Source: Comamonas sp. 26
Lineage (GTDB): Bacteria > Pseudomonadota > Gammaproteobacteria > Burkholderiales > Burkholderiaceae_C
Assembly (NCBI RefSeq): GCF_002754475.1
Contig: NZ_PEFL01000001.1
Span: 1,922,001-1,986,000, forward strand
Length of the DNA: 64,000 nucleotides
Reading direction: 5' to 3'
The position numbers and the translations under genes were made by a program. Within the stretch, counting starts at the first letter, position 1. Each line of letters begins with the position of its first letter. Below are positions 35,277 to 44,161 of the stretch, one piece after another. Below the pieces are notes generated by a model. That model searched no databases. It saw only the letters and a program-made list of their open reading frames with translations, and was not told the origin of the DNA.

Positions 35277-36080
35277 TTACGTGACGAGCACTGCCAAGAT
35301 TAGTGTTCCCAGTGCAATGCGATACCACGCGAAAACTCCAAATCCATGTCCGGTCAGATAGCGCATCAGAAGGCGTATGGCAAGCAGCGCAAATACGAAA
35401 GAGGCAAGGAGACCCATTACAAAAACGCCGATGTCGTCGCTCGACAATGCGTTCCAGTGCTTGAAGAGGTTGTATCCGGAGGCGGCCCCCAAGACTGGAA
35501 TGCCAAGGAAAAACGAAAACTCCGTCGCCGCCTGGCGTGAAGCCCCGAACCATAGCCCGCCGATAATCGTCGCGCCTGAGCGCGAAGTACCCGGCCAAAG
35601 TGCAAGGCACTGCACGAAACCAATCTTCAATGCGTCGATTCGGCTGATCTCTTCGGCACGCTCGGCCTTTACATGCACGGGCCGCCGCTCGGCCCACAGA
35701 ATCGCGATACCACCGATTACGAGTGCGACGGCCACTGGCCCTGGGCTAAATAGCAGCCTCTGCACATGAGATCCAATCAGCAATCCGAGCACTGCCGCAG
35801 GCATGAATGCAATGGCGAGGTTCACTAAGAACCGGCGAGCGCCCTGATCGGCACGCGCTGAGACAACAACGTTTGCCAGACGAGCCCTATATTCCCAGAT
35901 GACCGCGAGCATCGCGCCGAACTGGATGAACACTTCAAAGACGTCGCGTTTCTCTTTCGCAAGGAATGAGAGCGCATTGCCCGCCAGGATCAAGTGCCCT
36001 GTCGAGGAGACTGGCAAGAATTCCGTGATGCCTTCGACGACGCCCATCATTAGCGTCTTGAGAACAAGTTCAGCGTGCAT
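35277..36080 (-). CDS. pbrB: UppP-family phosphatase, PbrB-like
   Basis: This 267-residue membrane protein has the undecaprenyl-pyrophosphate phosphatase signatures EGITEFLPVSSTGHLIL near the N-terminus and LWPGTSRSGATII at about residue 163, and about eight hydrophobic segments. UppP removes phosphate from C55-PP. In the lead-resistance model of Cupriavidus, PbrB releases phosphate in the periplasm to precipitate exported Pb(II). It follows the lspA-like gene by 87 bases in the same direction, consistent with a pbrA-pbrC-pbrB transcript. A housekeeping bacitracin-resistance role cannot be excluded from sequence. Confidence 0.88.
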   Translation of the reverse strand: MHAELVLKTLMMGVVEGITEFLPVSSTGHLILAGNALSFLAKEKRDVFEVFIQFGAMLAVIWEYRARLANVVVSARADQGARRFLVNLAIAFMPAAVLGLLIGSHVQRLLFSPGPVAVALVIGGIAILWAERRPVHVKAERAEEISRIDALKIGFVQCLALWPGTSRSGATIIGGLWFGASRQAATEFSFFLGIPVLGAASGYNLFKHWNALSSDDIGVFVMGLLASFVFALLAIRLLMRYLTGHGFGVFAWYRIALGTLILAVLVT

Positions 36081-36167
36081 TTGCAGGCGGCATTGGTAGA
36101 GTCGAGTGGGACATCAGTTTCTCCGAAGCCATGTTCACGGCTCCGCATGTGTCAATGAAAAGATGGA

Positions 36168-36674
36168 TCATCTTGCTGGCGTATGGGAATCTGCGCCGTT
36201 TCGTTCATGGCCGCGAAAAGCAGCGATCAGCAGAACCCCCGCTCCCAGGGTGATGCCAATGTCGGCTGCATTGAACGCCGGCCAGTGCCAATCACCCCAA
36301 TGGAAATCGAGCCAGTCCACCACGGCCCCATGCCGCACGCGATCAAGAACATTGCCGAGCCCGCCTCCGAGAATTGCCGCGTAGCCCACAGCCTCAGGTG
36401 CTGGAGTCTTCTCGGAGGCAATGAGCCAGGTGAAAAGGGCAGAAGCAGCGAACCCAATAGCAACAAAAAAGCCGCGTTGCCACCCACCCGCCTGCGCCAA
36501 GAAACTGAAGGCCGCACCTGGATTCAGCCAATGCCCGATGCTGAACCATGGCGTGATTTCATGAGAGTCATACAAGGGAATCCACGCGACGATGGCCGCC
36601 TTGGTCGCTATGTCGGCGGCAAGCACAGTCACGGCCAGCAGGTACACCCACAAATTAGTCCTCTTAATGGCCAT
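36168..36674 (-). CDS. pbrC: LspA-family signal peptidase II, PbrC-like
   Basis: The gene encodes a 168-residue prolipoprotein signal peptidase with four membrane helices and the two catalytic Asp motifs, GNVLDRVRHGAVVDWLDF and FNAADIGITLG. The conserved N-terminal DIATKAAI and LNPGAAFSFL are present. ATG 36674 is used because the family begins MxxxxxLWVYLLAVTVLAAD here; the longer frame lies within pbrA. It overlaps the end of pbrA by 11 bases, so the two are coupled. In pbr operons an LspA-like protein (PbrC) is thought to process lipoprotein partners such as PbrD. No pbrD is visible here. Confidence 0.9.
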   Translation of the reverse strand: MAIKRTNLWVYLLAVTVLAADIATKAAIVAWIPLYDSHEITPWFSIGHWLNPGAAFSFLAQAGGWQRGFFVAIGFAASALFTWLIASEKTPAPEAVGYAAILGGGLGNVLDRVRHGAVVDWLDFHWGDWHWPAFNAADIGITLGAGVLLIAAFRGHERNGADSHTPAR

Positions 36675-39591
36675 GTGGCTTGATTTCCTCAGACGACCGC
36701 AGCAAGCGCATCCCATTGAAAACGACGGCCAGGCTAGCCCCCATGTCGGCCAGAATCGCCAGCCACAGACTTGCATGTCCAGTAAAAGCCAAGGCCATGA
36801 ACACCGCCTTTGTCCCAAGCGCAAACACGATATTGGCCGTCAAGATGCCTGCAACGCGTTGCGATAGCCGGATGAACTCAGGAAGCTTGCGGAGGTTGTC
36901 TTGCATCAAGGCGACGTCAGCCGTTTCGATCGCTGTATCGGTACCAGCAGCGCCCATCGCAAAGCCTATGCTCGACTTGGCCAACGCTGGCGCATCGTTA
37001 ACGCCATCCCCAACCATACCAACTGGCCCGCGTGCCAGTAGCCCTTCGATTGCCAACAGTTTGTCCTGCGGAAGTAGTTCGCCCTTGGCGTCAGTGATGC
37101 CCACCTGCGCAGCCACAGCTTGCGCGGTTTTCGAATTATCGCCAGTCAACATGACTGGCTCGATCCCCAGCGACTTGAGTTCGGCGATTGCTTGCCGGCT
37201 GGTGTCGCGCACCGTGTCGGCCACGGCCAGCAGGGCGAGTACTTGCTGGTCAGTTGCGAGGAGCACAACGGTCTTGGCCTCGTTCTCCAACGCATCGAGC
37301 TGAGTCTCGATCTCGAGTGTTGAAAGTCCCAGCTCTTTGATCAGCCGGTGGTTGCCGACGTAATAGACATCTCCATCGACGTTGCCTTTGACGCCTCGTC
37401 CAGGGATCGCTTCGAACTTGCCCACCTGAGCATGCGGTTGGTTGTAGCTGGCCACGATGGCAGTGGCCACAGGATGCTCCGACAGCGCATCGATGCTCGC
37501 AGCAATCCGCAGAACTTCTTCCCTCGGCTGGCCACGCAACGGTACGACATCGGTCAGAGAAGGGCGACCATGGGTCAGGGTCCCCGTCTTGTCCAAAGCC
37601 ACCGATTTCAGGTGTCGCCCTTGTTCGAGGTAAAGACCGCCCTTGACAAGGATGCCCCGGCGTGCGGCCGCTGCCAGGCCGCTGACCACGGTAACCGGCG
37701 TGGAGATCACCAATGCGCAGGGGCAGGCAATGACCAGCATCACCAGCGCTTTGTAGACCCATTCGAACCAGGGCTGCCCGAAAGCGAACGGAGGAATGAC
37801 CGCAACGGCGAGAGCAACCGCGAAGACCGCCGGTGTATAGATGCTGGCGAACTTGTCCACGAAGCGCTGCGTCGGTGCGCGTTGCCCCTGCGCTTCCTGC
37901 ACCGATCGTGCAATACGGTCGAGAGTGGTTTCACCCTTTCGAGAGGTAACGCGGAACTCCAGCGTGCCGCGCTCGTTGATGGTACCGGCGAAGACCGTGG
38001 CACCGGCGGTTTTCTCCACGGGCATGCTCTCACCGGTGATCGGCGCCTGGTTTACCGATGATTGGCCCGCGACGACTTCACCATCCAATGCGATGCGTTC
38101 GCCCGGACGCACCCGTACAATGCTGCCGAGTGGCACGGAATCCGCCTTGACTTCATGCCATTGCCCGTCCGGCTGGCGTACCAATGCGTTCTCCGGCGCC
38201 AGATCCATCAGCTTGCGGATGGCATTGCGGGCCCGATCCAGGCTCAAGGCCTCAATCATCTCAGCGATACCGAAGAGCCAGATCACCACCGCTGCCTCAG
38301 GCCACTGCCCAATCAGGGCCGCACCGATGACGGCGACCGTCATCAACAGGTTCATGTTCAGCGAGCGCGTCTTCAGCGCAATCCAGCCCTTTTTGAGGGT
38401 CTCGACCCCACCCAAGCTGATGGCCACGAGGCACGCAAGAATGATGGGCCAGGAGGCCTCGGATGCCCCCGCAAAGACCATGGCCTCTGCGCCGAGCGCT
38501 AGTACGCCGGAGACCGCCATCCGAATCCATTGCCCGCGCGAGATGCTGGTGCCGAAATCACGGGGCGCAGATGGCTCTGGGTCAGAGGTGCTTTGGAGCA
38601 CTGGAGCCATGCCGAGTCGCTCAATCGCGGTCGTCACCGGAGCCAGATCGGCAAGATCGTGGCTCACGGTAAGCGTACGACCCATAAGATTGAAATTCAG
38701 TGCTTTCACCCCTGGCATACCTTCGAGCGCCTTGCGCAACAGCCCCTCCTCGGTTGGACAGTCCATTTTTTCGATGAGGTAGATGGCTTGGCCCTGCGGC
38801 GCGGTGTCGCCGCTGCGCTCGATGCTGGCCTTCATGCCGACATCGTTCAGCGCCTTGAGGATCGGCGCAGGGTCCGGCAAATGATGCAGCACATCCAGCC
38901 GTCGCCCCATCAGGTTGAAATCCAGTCGCTCAATACCGTTGATTGCACCCAGGCGCTTACGGATTGTTGCCTCTTCGGTGGGGCAATCCATATTCGGAAT
39001 AAGGAAGCGTGTACCGTTGCCTGGCACTGGTGTCCGGATTGAAGACGCCACCATGCGAGGGGGGAGGGCTTCGACAGCGATTGGCATGCTACCCGCCGTC
39101 TTTTCTACCGGCTGCATACCCAGATTCACGATGGCCTGGGCAATCGGAGTGGTATCGGTGAGCGTATGGGATACCGTCAACGTGTGGGCCTTCAGGTCGA
39201 AGTCCAACTTCTGTACCCCTTCCAAAGGCTCCAGCGTTGCGCGCAACTGGCGTTCTTCGCTGGGGCAATCCATTTGCTGGATGAGATAGACAAGCTGCGA
39301 AGACCTGGGCTGCACGACCGCCTGCATGCCAATGTCGTGAAGTGCACGCAGGATTGCATTTTGGCCGGCAGGCTCATGCACTACTTCCACGTAATGAGCG
39401 GGCAAGTCAAAAACTACATCTTGGATGCCATCAATTTGCGCTAGCCGCTTGCGGATCTGGGCTTCCTCACTAGGGCAGTCCATATTGCCTATGAAAAAAC
39501 CCGTCACGAGCGGCGCAACTGTCGCTTTCGTGATTCCTGTAGCGCACCCACATGTTGAGCCGCAAGTTGCTTGCGTCATTGCATTGTTCAT
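36664..39591 (-). CDS. pbrA: Pb/Cd/Zn P1B-type ATPase PbrA with four HMA repeats
   Basis: This 975-residue exporter is the ATPase of the lead operon. The N-terminus has a Cys cluster (CGSTCGCA) and then four heavy-metal-associated domains, each with MDCPSEE or MDCPTEE, at about residues 37, 107, 201 and 276. Eight membrane helices follow. P-type motifs are in order: TGES, ACPCALVIST, DKTGTLTHGR with the phosphorylated Asp, SEHPVATAI, TGDNSKTA and GDGVNDAP. Most PbrA/ZntA proteins have one or two such domains, so this N-terminus is expanded. ATG 39591 has AAGGA upstream; a longer frame to 39678 would cross the promoter region. Divergent from pbrR. Confidence 0.92.
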   Translation of the reverse strand: MNNAMTQATCGSTCGCATGITKATVAPLVTGFFIGNMDCPSEEAQIRKRLAQIDGIQDVVFDLPAHYVEVVHEPAGQNAILRALHDIGMQAVVQPRSSQLVYLIQQMDCPSEERQLRATLEPLEGVQKLDFDLKAHTLTVSHTLTDTTPIAQAIVNLGMQPVEKTAGSMPIAVEALPPRMVASSIRTPVPGNGTRFLIPNMDCPTEEATIRKRLGAINGIERLDFNLMGRRLDVLHHLPDPAPILKALNDVGMKASIERSGDTAPQGQAIYLIEKMDCPTEEGLLRKALEGMPGVKALNFNLMGRTLTVSHDLADLAPVTTAIERLGMAPVLQSTSDPEPSAPRDFGTSISRGQWIRMAVSGVLALGAEAMVFAGASEASWPIILACLVAISLGGVETLKKGWIALKTRSLNMNLLMTVAVIGAALIGQWPEAAVVIWLFGIAEMIEALSLDRARNAIRKLMDLAPENALVRQPDGQWHEVKADSVPLGSIVRVRPGERIALDGEVVAGQSSVNQAPITGESMPVEKTAGATVFAGTINERGTLEFRVTSRKGETTLDRIARSVQEAQGQRAPTQRFVDKFASIYTPAVFAVALAVAVIPPFAFGQPWFEWVYKALVMLVIACPCALVISTPVTVVSGLAAAARRGILVKGGLYLEQGRHLKSVALDKTGTLTHGRPSLTDVVPLRGQPREEVLRIAASIDALSEHPVATAIVASYNQPHAQVGKFEAIPGRGVKGNVDGDVYYVGNHRLIKELGLSTLEIETQLDALENEAKTVVLLATDQQVLALLAVADTVRDTSRQAIAELKSLGIEPVMLTGDNSKTAQAVAAQVGITDAKGELLPQDKLLAIEGLLARGPVGMVGDGVNDAPALAKSSIGFAMGAAGTDTAIETADVALMQDNLRKLPEFIRLSQRVAGILTANIVFALGTKAVFMALAFTGHASLWLAILADMGASLAVVFNGMRLLRSSEEIKPHGH

Positions 39592-39713
39592 AGTCAGTTG
39601 TCCTTGAATTCCTGATCGCTGGTTCGCTGCACGTAGTAACGGCATCAGATGCGACAGCGCACTCTGATTGATCATCACGCCGTCACTTGACTTCGGAGCC
39701 TATCTAGCGCATC

Positions 39714-39744
39714 ATTAAAAACCCTAAAGCAGATTGAGAGTCAA
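39714..39744 (-). promoter_or_regulatory. MerR-type promoter of pbrA
   Basis: On the minus strand TTGACT (39744-39739) and TTTAAT (39719-39714) are 19 bp apart, the long spacing typical for MerR-family control. The spacer CTCAATCTGCTTTAGGGTT holds a partial dyad. The hexamers are identical to those of the cadA promoter at 13915-13945. Confidence 0.87.
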
Positions 39745-39777
39745 GGGAAACCCGCAACTAGTGCCAGGGAATACAGA

Positions 39778-40197
39778 GTGAAGATCGGTGAATTGGCCAG
39801 CGCGACAGGGGTGCAGATCCCAACAATTCGTTTCTACGAGCAGGAGGGATTGCTGCCACCTGCAGCGCGCACGGCAGGCAACTACAGGCGATATGACGAA
39901 TCGCACGTCCAGCGACTAGCGTTTGTGCGAAATTGCCGCTCGTTGGATATTGGGCTGGACGATATCCGGTCTTTACTTCAATTGAAAGATAGGCAGCGTG
40001 AACCTTGCGGCGAGGTCAATGAGCTTCTGGACAAACATATCCTGCAGTTAGTCAAACGCATTGAGGAGCTGAAGGCTCTCGAGGGACAGTTGATCGCTCT
40101 TAGAGCGCAATGCTGTTCCGGGCAGGTCGTCGAGCTGTGTGGAATACTTGATGGCCTGTCGTCGGCGTTGCAAAGTCCGGTGCCAACGATGTTATGA
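39778..40197 (+). CDS. pbrR: MerR-family lead regulator PbrR
   Basis: The gene encodes a 139-residue MerR-family protein starting at GTG 39778 (MKIGELASATGVQIPTIRFYEQEGLLPP). It keeps the Pb(II)-binding Cys positions of PbrR: REPCGEVNELLDKH (Cys near 79), RAQCCSG and VELCGIL. It is divergent from pbrA with a 19-bp-spaced promoter between them, so metal binding should activate pbrA. It resembles the CadR-type regulator at 13449 over the whole length, but differs enough to be an independent acquisition. Confidence 0.9.
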   Translation: MKIGELASATGVQIPTIRFYEQEGLLPPAARTAGNYRRYDESHVQRLAFVRNCRSLDIGLDDIRSLLQLKDRQREPCGEVNELLDKHILQLVKRIEELKALEGQLIALRAQCCSGQVVELCGILDGLSSALQSPVPTML

Positions 40198-40450
40198 AAA
40201 ATATCGGCCGTCTACTCAGCGAACCCAAGAGTTTGACTCGAAAGAGATTTGATTTACACGCGGCGTCTGCATCGATGATGGACTTTCAGTGTATTGCGCA
40301 TACTTGCACTGGTACTTCTGATTTGATCGCGCAACGTTGACAATCTGAACCTCAGTCGGTTCGATACATAGAAGCTTCACGCCCAGCCTTCGAGGGATGT
40401 GGAAGTCACTCAATTTGGATCGTGTGGAATGCACGATCGCCCAGGGAAAC

Positions 40451-40720
40451 ATGAAGATCCATTTCACATCGTTGGGGCTTCTTATGCTCAAGTTCTTTAT
40501 CGCACTCATCGGCCTGTTTTGGCGAGTCCTCCTCATCGTTGGAGGCCTAGTGCTTGGCTCGCTCTGGAATGCTGCTTGGGCCTTCTTCACTTCGCCCATG
40601 ACGGATGATGAGGAAAGCACCTCGATCTCCTGCGCTTACGATGCCCATACTGCATTCCAAAATGGAGAAATTGGTATGGGTGAACTTCAGTATTGGTGCG
40701 AACAAGAAGAAGACCTTTAA
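40451..40720 (+). CDS. Hypothetical small membrane protein
   Basis: This protein of about 89 residues has one long hydrophobic segment (MLKFFIALIGLFWRVLLIVGG and on to about residue 45) and an acidic C-terminus (TSISCAYDAHTAFQNGEIGMGELQYWCEQEEDL) with two Cys. Starts at 40451 or 40484 are possible; neither has a strong ribosome site. It converges with the conjugation cluster and lies at the boundary between the lead operon and the transfer genes. No family recognised. The 250 bases before it (40198-40450) show nothing else. Confidence 0.5.
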   Translation: MKIHFTSLGLLMLKFFIALIGLFWRVLLIVGGLVLGSLWNAAWAFFTSPMTDDEESTSISCAYDAHTAFQNGEIGMGELQYWCEQEEDL

Positions 40721-40727
40721 CTAGCTG

Positions 40728-42343
40728 TCAACGTTTTAATCGAACGCTAGACCCCTTACCAGCTTTGTTAGAGAGGTTGTCTGCTTTGTTAATGCTGGAG
40801 TTTTCAAGCCCAAGTCGATAGCCCGCCCACGCCATCATGGAACTCCAGATGAGTGGAAGTGCAATGAACATCATTGCCAATAAAGTGTTAAGAATCATGC
40901 GCTTGTATAGTTGCGGCTGACCGGAGCTCACGCTTTGCGTAATCTCTTGCATCAATGCAGATCCGGTCAAACCTGGGTACATCGCATCGATTAAATGGGC
41001 GTCAACCCATCGGGCCACATACCACATGACGGCCCAAAACTTAACTGTGAATATTGCTAATCCACCAACCACCATCACTTTCAAATCGTAGCAACTAATC
41101 ACTACGATCAATGGCAGGAACATATACAACGCCATCAGTACAAGTGCTTGGAGCATGGGAAGCATATTCAACAATGGGACCATGCCGAGTGAGGATTCAA
41201 ATGCCTGTTTACCTACTCCGATGGTACTAATCCCCCTGTGACAGTACGCCACGCGTTCGTGCCCTTGCCATAGTCGTCGCCCAGCATCTTGTCAGGACTA
41301 ACAAATGTCGGGTTGGCCTTCTCAAAGGCTAGCTTTGCCATGGCATCCTTGGCCTCATCTGTCGAACTAAACGTGATAGTGTTTTGGGCGACTTGCAAGA
41401 GACTCCGCCATGTCGAGGTGTTGCTGGTGAGGCGCTCTCGCACTCCTCCTGTAGCAGCGTCAGCTTCCCACCATTGCTTGCAAGTTGGGCGCCCCCAGTC
41501 CGGGTTCATAAAGCCCTGATCCGAACCGCCACCTTGCATGTATTCGCTGTCGCGATTGAAGTCGATGCTCCAGCCAGGCACCGGGTTATATGAGCGCATC
41601 ACGTCATAGAAACCGGGCTCTGTTCGGAAAAACTGGCTGCCCACCCAGTCCACATCCGTGGGGCCATAGATGCTCCCCTCTGCGAGAATGCCTCGGCCGT
41701 TTGCTGAGATCTGATTCTTGTCCATCGAGAAATACTGGCTGCGCGCAGGCACAAAGCACTCGCTGTAGAAGCGCTGCACATCGTGCAACAGAGCCGGATC
41801 TTCAATCGTGGCCATCCTGGCCAGATCTGCTACGACGCGCAGATCGCGTTCAGAGCTGGTCATGCCCGCCCGAAAAGCGCCATTGATGCCAGAGGACAGC
41901 CCCATGACGCTGTACCACCACAAGGGGACATAGGACAGGTTTCCAGATCGGGCAAAAGACCCATTCACCGCGTCGGCCATCGCTCGGTCGTAGCCCGAGT
42001 TCGTCCCACCCTGTGTCGACACGACCTGAGGCTCAGAACCATCTGCAGCTCGCTCTGGCTTGTAGCTGAGATTGATGTTGTGCAGCGAGGTGAGAGGCGT
42101 GGTGGCGAAGCACAGGGCCATAACCAGCAATGCTGTAATCAGCTTGGTCTGTATGGACTCGATGAGAGCCAGCACGCCGTTAAACCCTGCGCCTTCTTCT
42201 TTAGCGCTATGCCACGCGCTAAACGCGATGAGCGCGAAGGGCAGGGCGGCCAGGCCGGTTCCGGTCAAAATTTCGCCGAGAAGGTTGGCGAATGCCCAGC
42301 CGTAGAGCGTCGTAAAAAGTTCAAGATAGCTATCGAGCTGCAT
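40728..42343 (-). pseudogene. traG: TraG-like mating-pair protein, frameshifted
   Basis: This is the N-terminal-TraG-type membrane protein of MPF_G conjugation systems. The first part (from ATG 42343, MQLDSYLELFTTLYGWAFANLLGEIL) runs 376 residues and stops at 41213-41215 with a false tail after WRTVTGG. The rest (ISTIGVGKQAFESSLG, then four hydrophobic segments to 40728) is in another frame. One more G in the G5 run near 41232-41236 would join them. The protein is expected to stabilise mating pairs at the inner membrane. It is the last gene of the transfer operon seen here. A real mutation would probably harm transfer; an assembly error is possible. Confidence 0.8.
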
Positions 42344-42348
42344 ATCGA

Positions 42349-42762
42349 TCAGGAGATAAGGCCCATGATGAATCGGGCAATATTGCCCGCGCCTATTGGC
42401 ACGAGTGCCAGGTACATCGTCAGCATGCCGGCAACGCGCCAGCGCATCGCCAGCACCGCCCGCAGCTCATGCTTGGCCACGTAGCCGCGTCTGAATCCCC
42501 AGGCCACGATCGGACGCCAACTGACAATCACCCAGCAGCACAGGGCGGTCTGAGTAAGCGTCCCGAGTTGCGCGCCCTTGCGAAACCACGCTGAGACAGA
42601 GACGACCTGTGAGGGCTCCAGCTTGAGCAGCCAGGTCAATAAGGTGCCGCCAATCAAAACGATCAAGGCACCGTAGATGAGCCAGGGCAGCCAACGACGA
42701 AGCCGCCCCTTACGCTTTGGAACCGACTCAGACGCTTCCACGACTTTTTCGGTGTCGGTCAT
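42349..42762 (-). CDS. Conjugative element small membrane protein
   Basis: This 137-residue protein has a basic N-terminus after an acidic start (MTDTEKVVEASESVPKRKGR) and about three hydrophobic segments. It overlaps the gene upstream by four bases (ATGA) and lies 5 bases before traG, so it belongs to the transfer operon. In MPF_G elements a small membrane protein of unknown role commonly occupies this place. I cannot name a domain with confidence. Confidence 0.75.
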   Translation of the reverse strand: MTDTEKVVEASESVPKRKGRLRRWLPWLIYGALIVLIGGTLLTWLLKLEPSQVVSVSAWFRKGAQLGTLTQTALCCWVIVSWRPIVAWGFRRGYVAKHELRAVLAMRWRVAGMLTMYLALVPIGAGNIARFIMGLIS

Positions 42763-44141
42763 CTTGTGCTCACACGTCCGTCGACCAACGGCGCAGGATC
42801 TGCACGCGTGCCGCCTTGCACATCCATCGACGCGGCCCCGGCTTGCTGCTGGTTGCCCATAATCGACAAAGCTGTCTCGCCGGTCATTTCTTTCCGAATG
42901 CGGAACTCAAACATCATGTCGTTGATGTACTGAGTCAGGCGGTCAATCTTCGTCTGCACCTCGGATCTAACGGGAGCAGCGCCCGTGGCCTCGGGCAGGC
43001 TCATACCGGAGATCAGCGCGTTACGCGCGATCAGTGCCTTGTCGATGGTCTTGTAGACCGCAACCTCCTGGGCCAGGCGGTTAATGGCCACGGACCGCAC
43101 ATCGGTCGGCAGCTTGCGCACGGCGTCCATCAGCTGTGGGCTCACGGCCATGCCGGGAGCGCTGACCTTGGCCAGGTCGGCATGGCTGCTTGAAGTGCTG
43201 AAGCCCATATTGCGCATCGTGGGCAGTACCTCGTCCAGCTCGCGCTCAAACTTCGGTGCAAGGCCAGTCGCCGTCGAGGTGATGGTGGGGCTCGGGCAAT
43301 CGGAGCCTTGGGTGCACATATAGATTTTCTGATCACCAAGGACCTCAGAACTCCAACGGGCTAAGTCTTCAGGTGTCTTGAAAGCCTGGACCAGTCGTGT
43401 CGATGCCAGAGAGGAGCTACCGTAGTTCGCCGTTGCCAGCGAATTGGCAGCCTTGTTGATCGTGACGTTGTAGCCAGCCACCGCCAGGTCACGGATCGGC
43501 TGAATCGGTGGCGTGCCAGCACCCCCAGCGCGGGTACCGAACACCCATGGCAGCCCCGCACGCTGGCCAGACTCGTTCTTGTTGATATCGAGCTTGGCAT
43601 TCACCACGCTGCCGCCCGCGTTGGCCTTTACCTTCCAGGCATCGCCCTTTGCCAAAGCAATGTACTCCTCATACGGGTCTTGACCATTCTTAATCATCGA
43701 CTCCATCTCTTCGCAGGTCTTGAGCGACGCGGACACCAATAGATCCGCCTTTTGGCTGAAGTTCTGAAAGAGTTGGTAAAGGCCAGGCTGTGCGCGCTGG
43801 AGGAAGTACAGCGGCAAGGCCGAGATGCCCGCCTGGACGGCTCCAGTGATGGTTGCACCCAGGTTCTGAATGCTGTTCATGAGATCCGACCAGGAGAGGC
43901 CAATGTCAAATTTTCCGCAGGAATAGTTTGCGCGGACGCCAGCGCCCAGCTGCATCGACAAGGCACTGCGATGGGGCGCAGCGCTGATTGGAGAGCCGCC
44001 TCCCATCCGGTAATAAAGACCTGAAGACGTAATCGTCTGTGCGGCAGCCGGTGCCACGACCGAGGGAGCCAGCACGCAGGCCAGGCTCACGGCCACGCAG
44101 ATCCGCTTGAGGCGCAGAGAAGGGGAATGTGTGATTGTCAT
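42759..44141 (-). CDS. TraH-like conjugative element protein (TIGR03755 type)
   Basis: This protein of 460 residues has a signal peptide (MTITHSPSLRLKRICVAVSLACVLAPSVVAPAAAQ region) and a periplasmic domain with YSCGKFDIGLSWSDLMNSIQNLG, which resembles TraH of F-type systems (CGxFDxGxS). TraH-like proteins take part in assembly of the conjugative pilus. ATG 44141 is chosen because a signal peptide begins there and the longer frame to 44219 has none. It lies 20 bases after the TraU-like gene. Family label from memory of the integrative-element gene order. Confidence 0.82.
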   Translation of the reverse strand: MTITHSPSLRLKRICVAVSLACVLAPSVVAPAAAQTITSSGLYYRMGGGSPISAAPHRSALSMQLGAGVRANYSCGKFDIGLSWSDLMNSIQNLGATITGAVQAGISALPLYFLQRAQPGLYQLFQNFSQKADLLVSASLKTCEEMESMIKNGQDPYEEYIALAKGDAWKVKANAGGSVVNAKLDINKNESGQRAGLPWVFGTRAGGAGTPPIQPIRDLAVAGYNVTINKAANSLATANYGSSSLASTRLVQAFKTPEDLARWSSEVLGDQKIYMCTQGSDCPSPTITSTATGLAPKFERELDEVLPTMRNMGFSTSSSHADLAKVSAPGMAVSPQLMDAVRKLPTDVRSVAINRLAQEVAVYKTIDKALIARNALISGMSLPEATGAAPVRSEVQTKIDRLTQYINDMMFEFRIRKEMTGETALSIMGNQQQAGAASMDVQGGTRADPAPLVDGRVSTR

Positions 44142-44161
44142 AGTGATACTGGAGTGGGAGG

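Noticed and set aside
40198-40450. Possible attachment site or tRNA gene at the border between the lead operon and transfer genes
   Set aside because: No tRNA-like fold or flanking direct repeat could be recognised by eye.
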